Shown here piece after piece: positions 49,098-61,627 of a stretch of 64,000 nucleotides of DNA. Below the pieces are notes generated by a model, which did not search any database, was not told the DNA's origin, and was given only the letters and a program-made list of their open reading frames with translations. Numbering within the stretch: the first letter of the stretch is position 1; the number at the start of each line of letters is the position of its first letter. Made by a program: the position numbers and the translations under genes. The stretch is from Closterium sp. NIES-65 (taxonomy: Eukaryota; Streptophyta; Zygnematophyceae; Desmidiales; Closteriaceae): assembly GCA_948144175.1 (NCBI GenBank), contig CANXME010002304.1, positions 1 to 64,000 on the forward strand, given 5' to 3'.

Positions 49098-50640
49098 TCT
49101 CAAAAGTTAGAAGGAAGAAAGAGGATTGAACTAGCAAGAATGAGGATACAAATAGCAAACCCTAGAAGGGTTGTACTCGCTATAGAGCACCCCACTACAG
49201 GCTAGAACAATAAGATAATATTCTGACACACCCCCATAGCCAAAGTGGGGTGTAATCAGCAGAGCAGGCAAAGCAAAACAAGCTCCGGGTGGATCACAAT
49301 GTCACCACACATTCTGAGCACAAGTTCAAGAAGAAATAGTTTAGAGTTTACAATTATAAGCAAAGCTAGTGGTAGTCACAACGGGCAAGTGAGGAGGAGG
49401 AGGGAGAGTGAGGGGAGAGGAGACAGGAGGCGACGGCTGAAGCTGCAGACACACGGGCAACAGGAGGCAGACTGGCACAGCGGCTACCGGACAGCGCCCG
49501 GACTACAGGGGTAACAGGCCCCGCGGCTCAAATAGCGGCGGACGGGCAACGGACCCACGGGCGGCTGGCACAGCTGGCTACGACTGGGCTACCGGGACAG
49601 TGCCCCGGACTACAGGTGCTGCTGACGACAAACTGGCAACCTCCGCTCATCCTCCCGCACACAGTCCCACCCCCCTGATACACACCCACTGCTACACCAC
49701 TAGCTCTACTCCCACGCACCCCCCTAAAACCCTAAACCCCAGTCTCCCACACAACCACCCCCCTCAGCGACAGCTGCAGCAGTGGGAGACGAAGGAGGAG
49801 GAGGAGAAAGGGAGGAAGGCACACCGGCCACCCCCATACCCGCCACCCCACAGCTCGCCCCTCAGGTCGCCACGACGGACGACGGGAAATGGGGGAAGGG
49901 GAGAAGGGGGGGGGCCCACCACGGACCTGAGGGGAGGGCGGGGCCGCGACAAGGGGCGGGGCCGCGACGAGCGGGGCGGGGCCGCGACGGTCGGGGTGGG
50001 ACCGCGACGTAGGGTGGGGCCGCGACAGGTCGGGGCCGCGAAGGTAGGGCGGGGCCGCATAGGGTCCGGGGCGGGGCCGCGACGTAGGGCGGGGCCGCTT
50101 CGAGGGGCGGGGCCGCGACGCAGGGGCGGGGCCGCGACGAGGGGCGGGGCCGCGACGGTCGGGGCGGGGCCGCGACGGAGGGGCGGGACCGCGACAGGTA
50201 GGGCGGGGCCAAGCCGGGCAGGCGCACGGGCGGCGACGGGCCGGGGCGGGGCCGCGACGAAGGGCGGGGCCGAGCCGGGCAGGCGCACGGGCGGCGACGG
50301 GCCGGGGCGGGGCCGCGACGTAGAGGAGAAGCCCGCCGCGCGCCCCGGGGCGCACAGCAGGCAATGAACCGCCGCGCGCCTCGGGGCGCACGGCGGGCAG
50401 AAAACCGCCGCGCGCCTCGGGGCGCACGGCGGGATGAAAAAGTAGCAGCGGAAGCAAGGTGGGGACACACCCACAGGATCGATCCAAGGGGATCGACCTG
50501 CTCTGATAGCATGTCAAAAGTAGAAGAAGAAAGAGGATTGAACTAGCAAGAATGAGGATACAAATAGCAAACCCTAGAAGGGTTGTACTCGCTATAGAGC
50601 ACCCCACTACAGGCTAGAACAATAAGATAATATTCTGACA
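49098..50640 (-). mobile_element. E6, coding-free miniature derivative of the copia family
   Basis: LTRs 49098-49228 and 50512-50640 (about 130 bp, related to E1/E4/E7 LTRs) with the TSD GCAAC (49093-49097, 50641-50645). The interior (1.28 kb) holds only the family's conserved 3' block (49229-49330), a spacer and a GC-rich tandem-repeat leader (49930-50330). GC hairpin repeats (50334-50437), a stem-loop (50479-50496) and the PBS TGCTATCAGAGC (minus, 50500-50511) complete it. Gag and Pol are absent, so it would need proteins from a relative. Confidence 0.9.
50334..50437 (-). repeat. three GC hairpin repeats in the E6 leader
   Basis: CCGCGCGCCTCGGGGCGCAC-type unit, three copies of about 34-36 bp. 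Each can fold (CCGCCG/CGGCGG flanks). E1 carries one similar GCGCGCC/GGCGCGC hairpin at the equivalent place. Confidence 0.7.
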
Positions 50641-50645
50641 GCAAC

Positions 50646-52378
50646 GAGAGGAGAGTGTGTGGGTGTGAGTGAGCGATAGGTGTGAGTGGGTGAGAGGGCT
50701 AAAGTATTGATGCATTTGACTCAACGAAGGGGTGGGGGAGAGGGGTGGAAGTCCTCCCACACCTGCAGCAGGGGTGGAGATGGGTGCGGGGAAGGGAAGA
50801 GGGGGTGTATTGAGACGACGCACAAGGGGTTTCTGCAGGACCATGCTGTATGCTGGCATGCAGCCCTCTCTCCCCTGCAGCACACCGAGGGGATGGGGGG
50901 AACAAAGGGGAATGTAGGGGATGGTACGGATGGGAAACTGTGGGGAGGGCACAGAGGGGAAAGTGTGGGGATGGTTTGAGACGATTCAACACCGGCTTGT
51001 ATAGCACCAGAGGTATACAGGCACACTTGCTCGCACACCTGAAGGCTGGAGGGGGAAGAAGGGGAAGTGGGGAGGGGAGAAAGGAGGAGGGGAAGGGCGT
51101 GGATGGTGCAGAGGGGAAGAAGCAGGGAGGCCAAGGGTAGAGGATCTCGCACAGAGTGTGCACGGCTCAGGGGTCAATAATGCGTTTGGGGAGGGAGAGC
51201 TGGGAGTGGTCGAAATGAGAGTAAAATACGTTTGTTAGCAATCCCTGTCGCCACACGTTTCTTCTCGATGTACAACCCTCACACTTTCATCATCAACCAA
51301 GCTCCCCATTCCCTCTTCCCCCTTTACCCCTCTCTCCACCTTCCCCCTCCCCCTTCCCCCCCTCCCTCAACCCCCACCATGAGACTCTTCCCCCCCCCCC
51401 CCTTCCCCGCCCTTTTCCTCCACTCCCCTCTCCCAGCCCACTCCCAGCCATCTCCGAGCCTTCTATTTCCCCTCTCGTCACATCTCCCCTCCCCCCCGCC
51501 CAGCTCTCCACGCCCATCGCCTGCACCTCTTGTTTGGCGTTGGCAGACTCCTAGACGGAGTGATCGCCACGCCCATCTGCCGCCGCCGCCCAGCCTCGCG
51601 GGGGTTCTCGAACATCAGCGCCAGCCGAATCTGCATGCACAGTTACGTTTGGAAGGCACGCGGAGATTGGTGCGGGGAGGTTGGCGCATGGCTGGGTATG
51701 GAGGGGAAGGAGGGAGGTAGAAGGGAGGGGGGTGAGCGAAGCGCGCGAGCAACGAAGATGGCAATCGACAACCAATGGACGGACTACAACGGATAACGAG
51801 AGCAACGGGAGTAATTGCTGGACGGGAGACTGGGTAGGGGAGGGTCCGAATGTACCGAGATGAGAATGGAGAAGCCCTGACTAGGGAGGGGGGGAACTCC
51901 AACCATTCGGAAGGGGGGAAAGTGAGCATGTGGAAGGGGAAAAATTGCGCTTAACCAGGCGGGAACACTGCACGTAGGGAAGGGGGGGATGGAAGAGGGC
52001 AGGAAGGCGAGAGGCGGAGAGCAACGCGACAGACCGAAGGGAAGAGAAAGCAGGAGGGCGACGGAAGGGACGGGGGCGACAGGAGGGACGGGCGCAACTT
52101 ACGGGAGGGCCGGGAAGGGAAAGCGAGGGCGACGGAATGAGAAAGCGGTGAGCGGTGAGATGGAGAAGCGAGGCTGACGGGCGCTTGGCGACAACAGCTG
52201 ACAATGCTGATCGACGGAAGGGCCCGTCGACCAAGGGGCAGCTCGACCGAAGCTGTGGTCGACCAGAGGCACTGGTGGTCGACTCGAGCACTTCGTGGTT
52301 GACTAGGTCAACCGGGTAACCTGCTCGGCAAGTTCTGTAGGGGCACGCGAACGTCGTCAAGGTCGCGGTGATGAAGGC
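50646..52378. other. host DNA with possible minus-strand small exons
   Basis: Alternating purine-rich and C/T-rich stretches. On the minus strand, C/T tracts ending in CAG precede short protein-like pieces: VCEQVCLYTSGAIQAG ending near 51038, GCMPAYSMVLQKPLVRRLN near 50820-50875, and VWEDFHPSPPPLR near 50720-50760. They may be small exons of one gene, with E6 inserted in an intron. No domain is recognised and the frame continuity is unproven. The rest shows nothing supportable. Confidence 0.2.
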
Positions 52379-52383
52379 GACTT

Positions 52384-52513
52384 TGTGATAATTGAACGAG
52401 GAATGATGGAATTAGCAAGCAGGTGGGTACAAGTAGGAAAAACCTAGAAGTGTCGTACCTTATATTGACTACCCCACTACAGCCTACACAGACTATGTCA
52501 TATAAGTTTGACA
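52384..52513 (-). repeat. E7 3' LTR
   Basis: 130 bp. The polypurine-tract hairpin CCCCCA/TGGGGG lies next to it at 52516-52536. Confidence 0.95.
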
Positions 52514-52728
52514 CACCCCCATAGGCAAAGTGGGGGAGAACAAGAGGTCACAAGACCAGTCAAGAAAAGCAAAGAAAGCTCAGGGTGGATCACGACGTCA
52601 CCACACATTCTGAACACAAGGCTAGTTCACATGTAGAGATAAATATAGGAGGACAAAGAATGCACTGATCACAACCAAGCAAGTGTAATCATGCAGGTAT
52701 ATATATAGAGATCGTAGTACAAGCAGAG

Positions 52729-54007
52729 TCAAGAAGTAAGCAAGTGAGGCCTAATGGGCAAAAGGCCTAGAACAGCACAAAAATGCTGATAATCACAAGG
52801 CTGAAGTGCCTTGGTGAAGACATTAGCAGTGTTGGCCCGAGTGGCCACGTAAGCAAGACGAGGCTGACCACACTTCTGCAACTCTCGAGCAAGGAAGTAG
52901 CGCAAAGCGATGTGCTTCGTCCTATGCTCCAGTCTGTGCTCCTGACACAAGGCAATCATGGCCTTGTTGTCGACGTACAGCACTGGAGGAGAACGAGGCA
53001 GCTCTCCCAGGTCGGTCAACTGCTAGGTGAGCCAGCATAACTCCTGTGCAGCCGCAGCTGGAGCTGAGAACAGAAGACAAGCGGGTAGACTACCAAGAAA
53101 CAGAGCCGAAGCAAAGGTTGAAAGTGTAACCCTATGACAACTGCTGCGTACCGAAGTCGTCAGCCCAGGATGCGTCTGCATGACCAGTGAGGACAACTCA
53201 ACCACGTCCTCCAAGCATGAGCCCCATGCCCAACGTACTGCACAAGTAGCGCAACACCCTCTTAGCGGCATCCATGTGCTCCTTCCTCTGTCTCCCAGGA
53301 GCAACATAGTGAGCCAGGATGCTAAGAGGGTATGCTAGGTCAGGTTGAGTGCAGGTCATCAGGTACATGAGGCAGCCCACAAGCTCTAGATACGGGCCAC
53401 TCGGCTCTACGGACTCATCCGAAGGCAGAGCTGCGAGCAAGTGGCGAGTAGACAGAGGAGTGGGCTGTGGCGAGGAGTACGTGAAGCCGAAGCGCTGAAG
53501 GACCTGCTGCACAATGTGTGGCTGAGTCAAAGCAATGGTGCGCTGTGCTCTGTCCCGGGTGATCTTCAAGCCAAGATAGCTGCACAGCTCACCCAGGTCT
53601 GTGCACGTGTGTCTCTTCTGCAGCTTCGACTTCACATGGGCGAGTCCCTCAATGTCAGAAGTAGCAAAGACCAAGTCGTTGACGTACATGAGGACGTAGA
53701 ACGGTGGCAGAGAGGTGTCGGTGCGTAGAAACAGCGACGGGTCAGCAGTGGAAGGAGCAAAGCCAAAAGCTGCAGGGGTCTTTCTCAGTGTGTCATGCCA
53801 CTCACGGGGCACGTGACGGAGACCGTAGACTACCCGCCGGAGGCTCCACTGGGTACCAGCAAGAAACGACCCAGTGAAGCCAGGTCGGCGGCGCAGCCAG
53901 ATCTCCTCGTGCAGGCTGCCCTGTAGGAAAGTTGTACTGAAGTCAAGAGAGTGCAGCTCATAGTCACGCTGAGCAGCTACGTGCAGCAGAACCTGAAGAG
54001 TGGTCAT
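52729..54007 (-). pseudogene. pol: E7 RT palm/thumb and RNase H
   Basis: RT continues with LHSLDFSTTFLQGSLHEEIW, but the active site reads YVLMYVNDLVFATSD (YVDD to YVND), so polymerase activity is lost. RNase H is split over at least three frames (53198-54007, 53023-53307, 52729-53019) with YVDNKAMIALCQEHRLEHRT preserved. Its final acidic motif is ANTANVF instead of ANTADVF. Confidence 0.85.
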
Positions 54008-54073
54008 CTTCGGGGTGGGGGAGAAGGTCTGAAAGAAGTCAACTCCCTCTTGTTGACAGAAGCCTTGTGCAAA

Positions 54074-56207
54074 CTAACGCGCCTTGAAGACAGGCGGAGA
54101 ACCCAGCGGCCGCTTCACCCTGAAGATCCAGATGCCACTGACGATGTTCGCCACAAGCGGGGGAACCTCGTCGACGTAGGTGCCTGTTGACTTCCAGGAA
54201 GCCATCTCTGAGTCCATGGCTGACTGCAACTGAGAGGAGTAGGGACCCTCTATCGCCTCTACGTAAAAGCGCGGGGTCGGGATGTCTGGTGCATCCGGGT
54301 CTCCCTCAGGGGCAGTCAACATGGACACGAGATGAGGCAAAGCAGCGGCAAAGCACTCAAACTCCTCGTGCATGTCCTCAAGGACGTCCGTGCTAAGAGC
54401 ACACTCACCCCTGACGGACGGAGGACAGACAGACAGACTCAGACTCAGCAACAAGGCTAGCAGCATAGTCTAGACGTCAGGCGGCAGCTAAGTCAACAAG
54501 CTCAGCAACTAGGGTAGACGCAGCAATGGACTCAAAGGAAGGGTAAGTGATAACAGTGGCCAAAAGACGCGTGACAATAGGACTAGCAGCACAAAGTGAG
54601 TCAGACTCCGGATCCGGACCGTCAGCAAGAGTGGACGCAGGAGGAGATGGTAGGGGAACACGCAGTGGAGCAGTTGAAGGACAAAGTGCCATCTCGTGCG
54701 TGCCTGGGACAGGAGGAGGATGCGGACGTGGGACACGATGACCAGTGCGAACAGCCCGAATAGGTGACGAAGGACGAGACTCAGACTCACAACGCTCCGT
54801 AAGACCTCTAGTCGGCCCAGAGTATGGAGAAGGACCAGGCAGTGGAGAGGCTGGCTGTAGCTGCTACTGCAGCGAGGCAGGCTGTGGACACAGTAAGGGA
54901 GGAGTGGGACAAGTAGAAGGTGGGAGGTTAAGAACCTGCTGAAGAAGTGGAACGAAGTACTGCCGCGGCCGCGTAGCGCCTCCCGACTCGGCAGAGACAG
55001 TACCAGGACCCCCAACTCCAAGGTCTGCGGCTCCAACTCCCGCAGCACCACCAGCTCTAGCACTTCCAGCACCTCCGGCTCCAGTAGCACCTCCAGTAAA
55101 AACAACGCCAGCGCCTCCAGCTCCATCTCCGGAACCACCACCAGCCCCAGCAGCTCTAGTACCTCCAGTACAAGCACCTCCGGGACCAGCGGCTCCTGCA
55201 CCTCCAGCAGCACCAGCACCAGAAATACCTCCAGCAGCTACAGCTCCGGCAGCACCTCCAGGTCCAGCAGCTCCAGCTCCTCCAGTAGCTCTAGCACCAG
55301 CAGTACCTCCAGCAGCTCCAGCTCCAGCAGTACCTGCATCAGCAGCACCTCGCTGGCATCTCCAACGGCGAGCAAACCACTCGCACCATTGCGGTGGAGA
55401 GAGAGGCTCTCGCCAAGATGAGGCACCTGCAGGAACTCCAACAGACTCAGCACCTCTAAGCTCAACAAGCCCACGCTCAGCACCCCCAGGCTCCACACCC
55501 TTAGACTCAACAACTCCAGGCTCAGCACCCCGAGACTCCACATTCTCTGACTCAGCACCCCCAGGCTCAGCACGCTTAGGCTCAGCACCCCCAGGCCCCG
55601 CAACCTCAGACACAGCAACCCCAGGCTCAGCACCCCCAGGCTTCGCACGCACAGGCTCAGCACCCCCAGGCTCCGCACCTTCAGAATCAGCACCCCCAGC
55701 AGCACCACCCCAAGGAGCAGCACCAGAGTCAGCCGCTACCTTGACAGGCTCGACAGTGTCTACCTGGGACACACCTGAGGGAGCAGGGCCCTGAGGGGGA
55801 AAGGGGTCTACCGGAGGAGGACCTGGTGCAAGGAAGAGCGGCGGGGGGGGGGGAGAGAGAGGCAGTGCGGTAGGGGAAGAGACGGTAAAAGGGAATAGAC
55901 TTGTCCAAAATGACGTCCTGACAGGGCAGGATACGGCGCAAGGTGGGGTGGTAAAATTGCCAGCCAGGCGCGTCAAGGACAAAGCCAAGGAAGACGCAAG
56001 GAATAGCACGGGCGGAGAGCTTGTCCGCAGTAGTATCGCGGAAAAAGGCACGAGAACCCCAAACCCAAAACACTGACGCATCGCCAGCCTTCCCCGTCCA
56101 ACGCCGTGTGGGCGAGGTCTTCGGCAAGGAGACACGGGGCCAGAGGTTGAGCTGATGCGCAGCGTAACAGGCCACAATCGGCCACAGAAAATGGGGGGCA
56201 GCCGCAT
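54074..56207 (-). pseudogene. E7 integrase tail, repeat linker and RT N-terminus
   Basis: The integrase tail and a linker with GGAEP-like repeats (55440-55690 on plus) lead to SWREPLSPPQWCEWFARRWR, a degenerate LREWFA motif. A Gly/Ala-rich linker and the RT N-terminus (MASWKSTGTYVDEVPPLVAN) follow. At least two frames are used and a stop cuts the RT near 54074. Confidence 0.75.
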
Positions 56208-56237
56208 GGACCATGGAGGTACGAGCGACCTCCATGA

Positions 56238-57403
56238 CTAATCCAATGCGGCGCTCGGCAATCCCATTTTGCTGCGGTGAGGCGGGAGCGTGAACGTCTG
56301 GCGAATGCCCTTTCCACAACAAAAGTCCCGCAGGAAGTCAGAGGCAAACTCACCACCTCTGTCAGAGTGCAGACGCAAGATGGGAAAATCCTTCCCAAAC
56401 CGCTCGCGGAGCTGGAGACGGGAAGCACGGATCCAAGGGATCAAAACATAAAGGACCTCACCCTTGGTGCACAAGGGGAAGACTGTGGTGAAACGCGTGT
56501 AGTCATCAACAACCAGCAAAATTACCACTCGCGGTCCTGTCCACGGACGCGGGCTAGGCCCCACACGTCCATGTCTAGGGTAAGCAGGGGAGCAGTCGTC
56601 GGGGGGAACGAGGAGGAGTGAGGAGCGGCGCGTTGCCGCCCCTCGACAAAAGGAAGACACGGTGGAGCAGGCGAGGGAGGGAGGGGAGGGAGAACCCTGG
56701 GAAGACCAAAGACAAGGACACGGCGGTGCATGCCACGAAGGCGGTACACCGAGGGGTGACCAAGACGGTGGTGCCAGAGGACGGTCTGGTGCGACAAAGC
56801 GCGACACGAGCAGGGGGGCGCTAGCTGACCTGGCGCAATCGCAGACGCAGACGCAACTACCAGAGGGGACACAGTAGTCAGTGTGTACAGACTCGAGCCA
56901 CGTGCTCGGGTGAACGTGGCCAGGTGCCGACCAGTCCGTGAGCACGTACAGTGGGTCAGATGCTGACCTCCAGGAGTGAACTGGTCAACCCACTCATCCT
57001 GGAGGGCAGCTCCACTCACCAAATTCGTAGAGAACGAGGGGAGGTGGAGACCCGACAGTGAGCTAGACGAGACAGCCGGACACGGCAGGACCGTGGAGGA
57101 GTGCGCAAGGACGGGGCCTCCAGAGGGGTCCGCCAGGGAGACTTCAACTGGCCGACTAAGCGGCGTGAGGGTGGTGTTGTCGCGAAAGAAAGAGCGGGGA
57201 GCACCTGAGTCAAGTGTGACGGTGTGCAAGGCCTCAGCAGGCGCAGTACCAGAGAGTGAAGACTCACCAGCACTAGGAGCAGCACACTCACTAGCACCTA
57301 GAGCAGCAGCCTCACCAGCACCTAGAGTAGCAGACTCTATACCTGGGTCAGGCAGCACACACAGGTAACAGTCACCCTCAGCCCTAATAGTCACAGCATA
57401 CAT
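56238..57403 (-). pseudogene. E7 protease, GAG-pre-integrase and integrase
   Basis: MYAVTIRAEGDCYLCVLPDP leads to the protease with LDSGAPRSFF (DSG kept), GAG-pre-integrase (VLWHHRLGHPSVYRL ... CLPFVEGR) and the integrase core LDMDVWGLARVRGQ, LRLHSDRGGEFAS. The frame changes near 56525-56530. The part with the catalytic Glu is in 55729-56322 (ASPQQNGIAERRIGLVMEV). Confidence 0.8.
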
Positions 57404-58721
57404 GGCTGCAAGGATAGCATCATAGTCAAGAGCAAAGATATCAACATTCCGCCTAAGCAGATCAGCCCAGCTAGGGAGCTTAGCGGCGTGAGGAAACTGT
57501 GCGCGCCAGGCGTCAGACAGGCGACCGAAACAGCGCTGCGACGTGTGTGACCCACCGCACGTCTCCCCACGGTGCCTGCCGGTGCGGAGAACGTAAGTGC
57601 GGGGACCAGCACCCCCAGACCTCCCACGCCCAGCGTACCACTCACGAAGCTGCTGGGGCGACGGGGTCTCGCGGGAACGCGGCTGCTGCTGGCGCTGGCT
57701 ACCGCCAAAGCCTCTACGCTACGCAGCTCCACCTTGACCAGCACCACCACCGCCACCACCTCCACCGCCACCGCTACTGCCTCCACCACCGCTGCCGCTG
57801 CCTCCACCACCTCTACCGCCGCCACCGACGCCCCCACTCCCGCCACCACCCTTGCCTCCACCCCCACCCCCTCCGCCTCCTCCACCGCCACCACCGCCGC
57901 CCCCGCCGTCCCCTCCACCACCCTTGTCCCCCTTGCCCTTGCTGCTGCGGCGCCTCCCAATAGAAGCAGACGCAGCCCCGAACTCCTCGGTGCCAAGGAG
58001 GTCGACAGCAGCAGCAGAAGCAATAGAGGGCAGAAGTGGAACAGGGGAACACCCCTCAAAGAACGGGGCGCAAGGGTCGCCGCGAGACGCACCTACAGCA
58101 ACTATACTCCTCTCACCTGCAGTGAGGCGCTCCTCTAGCAGGTCGACGGTGAGCTCGGTGGGGCACATGGAGAGAAATTGGTCCCTGATTGAGGAAAGGG
58201 AGTCAGGAAGTCGGGTGACTAGGTAGAAGAGGGTGATGTACATGGGGGAGGGGGGGGGGGTTCTTGGCGCAGAACTCGGAGGGGAGCGCAGCGCGGTAGT
58301 GGGCATCACTAGTGCGGAGGTGAGTAATGAGGTCAGCGATTGTGGCAAAGGCGGCCAGGTCAGGGAACAGGTACGGTAGCATGAGGCGGTTGAGGGTAGC
58401 AGTGGCAGTGGAGGAGTAGCGCGCTACGACAGCGTCATACAAACACTTAGCAGTCTTGTACTGACCAAAGTGCGCGCGCTCAGCACAAGGCAGGTGACCA
58501 CGAACAGCAAGGCGAGCAACAGCGTCACGAGTAGTCCACTGCGAGCGAACTGTACTGTCAGCATCGGCAGCAGGTGCAGCAGAGGCGCCAGATGTGAGAT
58601 CAAAAAGCAAGACTCCGTCCTTGCTATTGCACTGAAGAAACAGCTGTAGATCATCCATCCAGACATTGAAGTCAACTGCACATCCCTCAGCATCGAAGGT
58701 AAGAACCGTAGGGCTAGCCAT
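57404..58721 (-). pseudogene. gag: E7 Gag
   Basis: MASPTVLTFDAEGCAVDFNV starts the capsid region (58203-58721). A G/C homopolymer near 58244-58260 shifts the frame. The Gly-rich tract (57720-57920) is followed by TPSPQQLREWYAGR and the knuckle-like segment (about 57530-57601) in which the first Cys is Arg (RTYVLRTGRHRGETC-GGSHTSQRC), then FGRLSDAWR. Same domain order as E1. Confidence 0.8.
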
Positions 58722-58739
58722 GGCGGTAGTAGCACCAGT

Positions 58740-59614
58740 GGCAGCAGTAGCAGCAGAAACAGCAGTAGCAGCAGGAGCAGCGCGGGCAGGGTAGCGCAGC
58801 TCAGTAGGGTGGCTCGGTAGGGCGGCGCGGCTTGGCAGGGCGGCGCGGCCTGGCGGAGTGGCGCGGCTCGGCTAGGTGGTGTGGCTCGGCTAGGCGGTGC
58901 GGCTCGGCAGAGCGGCGCGGCTCGGCTGGACGGCGCGGCTCAGCTGGCTTGCAGACGCGGGTAGCGCGCGTAAGGCAGGTGCTCACCAGGGGCGGGCAGG
59001 ACAAGGGCGATGACGGGGCCGCAAAGGCGGCGACTGCGGCGGCCGCGACAGTGGGGCCGCGACGGCGGCTGCAGGCGCGATGGCGGCAGGGCAGGGCCAC
59101 AGCGGGTGCTGCAGGCGCGACGCCGACTGCAGGGCAGGACCGCTACGGTGGGGCCGTAACAGCGGCAGCAGGCGCGATGGCGGAGACGGCAGGGCCGCGA
59201 CGGCGGATGCAGGTTAGGGGCCGCGACGGCGGCTGCAGGTCAGGGGCCGCGACGGCGGCTGCAGGTCAGGGGCCGCGACGGTGGCTGCAGGTCAGGGGCC
59301 GCGACGACGGCTACAGGTCAGGGGCCGGCACGTGAGGTGATAGGGCAGGGCCGCAACGGGCAGCTGAGGCAGGCCGCGACGTGGGGCGGCAAGGCAGGGC
59401 CGCAACAGCAGGTAGGGTAGGGCCGTGACGGGCAGTAGGGCAGGGCAGGCACGCGATGGCAGCTGCAGGGAGGGCAGGGCCGCGACGGGCGGCTAGGTCA
59501 GGGCGCGCGACGGCGCAGGTGAGACGGGCGCGACAGCGTGCTTCGGGCAGGGTAGGAAATTTCGTGGTGGGCCCTAAAAAAATCGTTCCCACTAGGGAAC
59601 CTGCTCAGAAACCG
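58740..59614 (-). repeat. E7 GC-rich leader, stem-loop and decayed PBS
   Basis: Tandem GGCGCGGCTCGGC units (58800-58950) and a 25-bp GGGGCCGCGACGGCGGCTGC unit repeated about five times (59195-59330). The hairpin at 59585-59600 and the PBS remnant at 59603-59614 follow. Confidence 0.75.
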
Positions 59615-59744
59615 TGTGAGAATTGAACAAGGAATGATGGAATTAGCAAGCAGGTGGGTACAAGTAGGAAAAACCTAGAAGTGTTGTACCCTATATTGAC
59701 TACCCCACTACAGCCTACACATACTATGTCATATAAGTTTGACA
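59615..59744 (-). repeat. E7 5' LTR
   Basis: 130 bp, followed by the TSD GACTT. Confidence 0.95.
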
Positions 59745-59749
59745 GACTT

Positions 59750-60329
59750 CGCGATGGTATCCCGAAGTCGATGTGGCTTGTCAGACGCAGACAACAGCCG
59801 ACGGATGCACGACGATGCAAGTCGGGCGAATTGTCTGCGTGCACCTGCAAGCGTGCGCATTGCTGTCTTCTACGGGGCCACGCTGGATAGCCGCTCTACT
59901 GCAGCCTTGGCACGCCGTCGACCTGCTATGTTGGCAGGTCGCCCTTCTGCAATTCTGGCGCGGCTCCTTTACGCATCACTGGCACGCGGTCGGCCAAGCT
60001 GTGCTGGCAGTCGACCAGGCTAGCTGCTGAGTTGCTAGGTGCCTGATGTAGACATTGTTGTCATTGCTTTTTCAATCATCTGTAATTTCCACTTTGCTAG
60101 TGGAAACTCTTGCCGATTTCTCCCGTGAATGTGCAAGCACTAAGGAACTAAGCAAAGCTACGATCATTCCTAGTAGTTCGTGCCAACCCCCGTAGTCTAG
60201 CTCAGTACCGTTGTAGAGTGACTCGCTGCATGGTGCGGTGAGCGTGGACGGCCCGCAAATTACCTTCAGATAGGAGCTGACCTTTGCACCTACTAAGTCG
60301 TTCGTAGGCCGGCAGCCGCGTTAGTCGAC
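59750..60329. other. flank between E7 and E8, no gene seen
   Basis: Nothing supported as coding. A perfect hairpin TTTCCACT-TTGCT-AGTGGAAA lies near 60086-60106. The stretch could contain the decayed 5' LTR of E8, but no matching second LTR is in the window and no clear PBS was found. Confidence 0.3.
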
Positions 60330-60554
60330 ATGGTCGACCCTGTAGCAAATGCGGGCGTAGCGAACGCCTTGGAGGCACTTTTGGCTGATACAAGGAAATG
60401 CCATGAGGATGGCGAGTACGGGTCGATCCCTTGGGCGATCGCTGAGTTGGGCATCCGTGCGCATTGGGCGACGGAGCACCCTTCCTGTCCTGTTTCTCCT
60501 GGACTGGTTCGAAGTGAAGGTGGTGTCGACGACGAGGTCGACACCGGTGCATGA
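60330..60554 (+). CDS. short ORF of unknown origin
   Basis: MVDPVANAGVANALEALLAD followed by TRKCHEDGEYGSIPWAIAEL: 74 residues, protein-like composition, no recognised domain. It lies just upstream of E8 Gag and may be a host exon or part of the E8 leader. Confidence is low. Confidence 0.25.
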   Translation: MVDPVANAGVANALEALLADTRKCHEDGEYGSIPWAIAELGIRAHWATEHPSCPVSPGLVRSEGGVDDEVDTGA

Positions 60555-60559
60555 GTCAG

Positions 60560-61627
60560 TGGCAACGATGGCAGGAAGCAGAGAGGGGTGATCAAGGTCG
60601 ACGGTGGCGTCGACAGGAGTCAGGCTCTAGTGCAGCGGTCGACGACGGCTACAGGCACCTCGCATGCTGATGTCGGTGGTCGACGTCGCTCTCCTCTACG
60701 AAGCGATGGAGGGCTCTCGGCGACAGCGCACGTGACATCGGGCGGGATCGACCGGCGTATGGCTACTTCAAGTTCTCACCGGACCAGATCGCCGTCGCAC
60801 CACTGCAAGGTCGATGGGACCTCATCATCTGGAGGGAGTCGATAGAACCTCAGCTGAAGGGCTTCGTCGACGACACCGTGCCAATTCTGCTCGAGGAGGA
60901 TGTCGAGCTGCGCCGGGAGTTTTGTGCTGCTCACTTGCTCACATTTATGGTCATCTCGAGGTGCTCCTTGCCGGTGGTGCAGCTAGCGCTCAGGAGGTGT
61001 TGAGAGCGACTGGATGCTGGTCACCAAGCATGACACTTCATCCTGTCAATGTACCAGGTGAAGGACGACCAGTACATCGGGCAGCTGGAGGAGAAGATGA
61101 CACACATTCGAATGGGCGAGCAAAAGTCGGTGATGGACTACTACAACCGTGCTCGACGGATCTTGGCTGAGATGCGGATGGCGGGCACCGAATACTCTAC
61201 GGTGTCCTACGTCACCCACGTCCTCAAGGGCATGCCGCGCAGCTACAGCCTCATGAAGAGGAGGACCATGGTGCCCGGCACACGTGAGTCCCTCGACGAG
61301 GACTCCCTCACCAGCTACATCCTCCAAGATGAGTCGATGCAGGAGGCAGAACAGCCCACGGAGCTCCTTCCGCATGCAAGTTACGATGCACCGACGAAGC
61401 AGAATCGACAGCAGGAGCAGCACGGGAATCTGGGCGGAGGTGGTAGCGGAGGTGGGCGGTCGACGAAGGACGTCGACGAGAAAAGATCAACGCGGGACAA
61501 GGGCCGAGGAGGTGGTGGTGGGCAGCGGGAGTGCTGGATCTGCCACGACCCCGACCATCTCTCCTGCGAATGCAACGAATGCAACGAGAACGACGAGGAC
61601 GACAACAAGGGAGGCCACGGTCGATAA
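60560..61627 (+). pseudogene. gag: E8 copia Gag
   Basis: The capsid start is visible in the frame reading YFKFSPDQIAVAPLQGRWDL (about 60760), then frame changes and a TGA. From 61049 it is open: MYQVKDDQYIGQLEEKMTHI, RMGEQKSVMDYYNRARRILA and DSLTSYILQDESMQEAEQPT, typical copia Gag (UBN2). A Gly-rich spacer and a classical knuckle CWICHDPDHLSCEC (C-X2-C-X4-H-X4-C) end at 61627. Third copia lineage in the window. Confidence 0.8.

Larger units (their letters stand above)
52384..59744 (-). mobile_element. copia element E7, most degenerate full-length copy
   Basis: LTRs 52384-52513 and 59615-59744 (130 bp, about 5 differences) with the TSD GACTT (52379-52383, 59745-59749). All family domains are present on the minus strand, but with many frameshifts and stops. 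The PBS (CGGTTTCTGAGC) has decayed, while the adjacent GTTCCC-ACTA-GGGAAC stem-loop (59585-59600) is perfect. Confidence 0.95.

Noticed and set aside
49715..49742. Interstitial telomere repeat (CCCTAAA-like)
   Set aside because: Only about two imperfect units.
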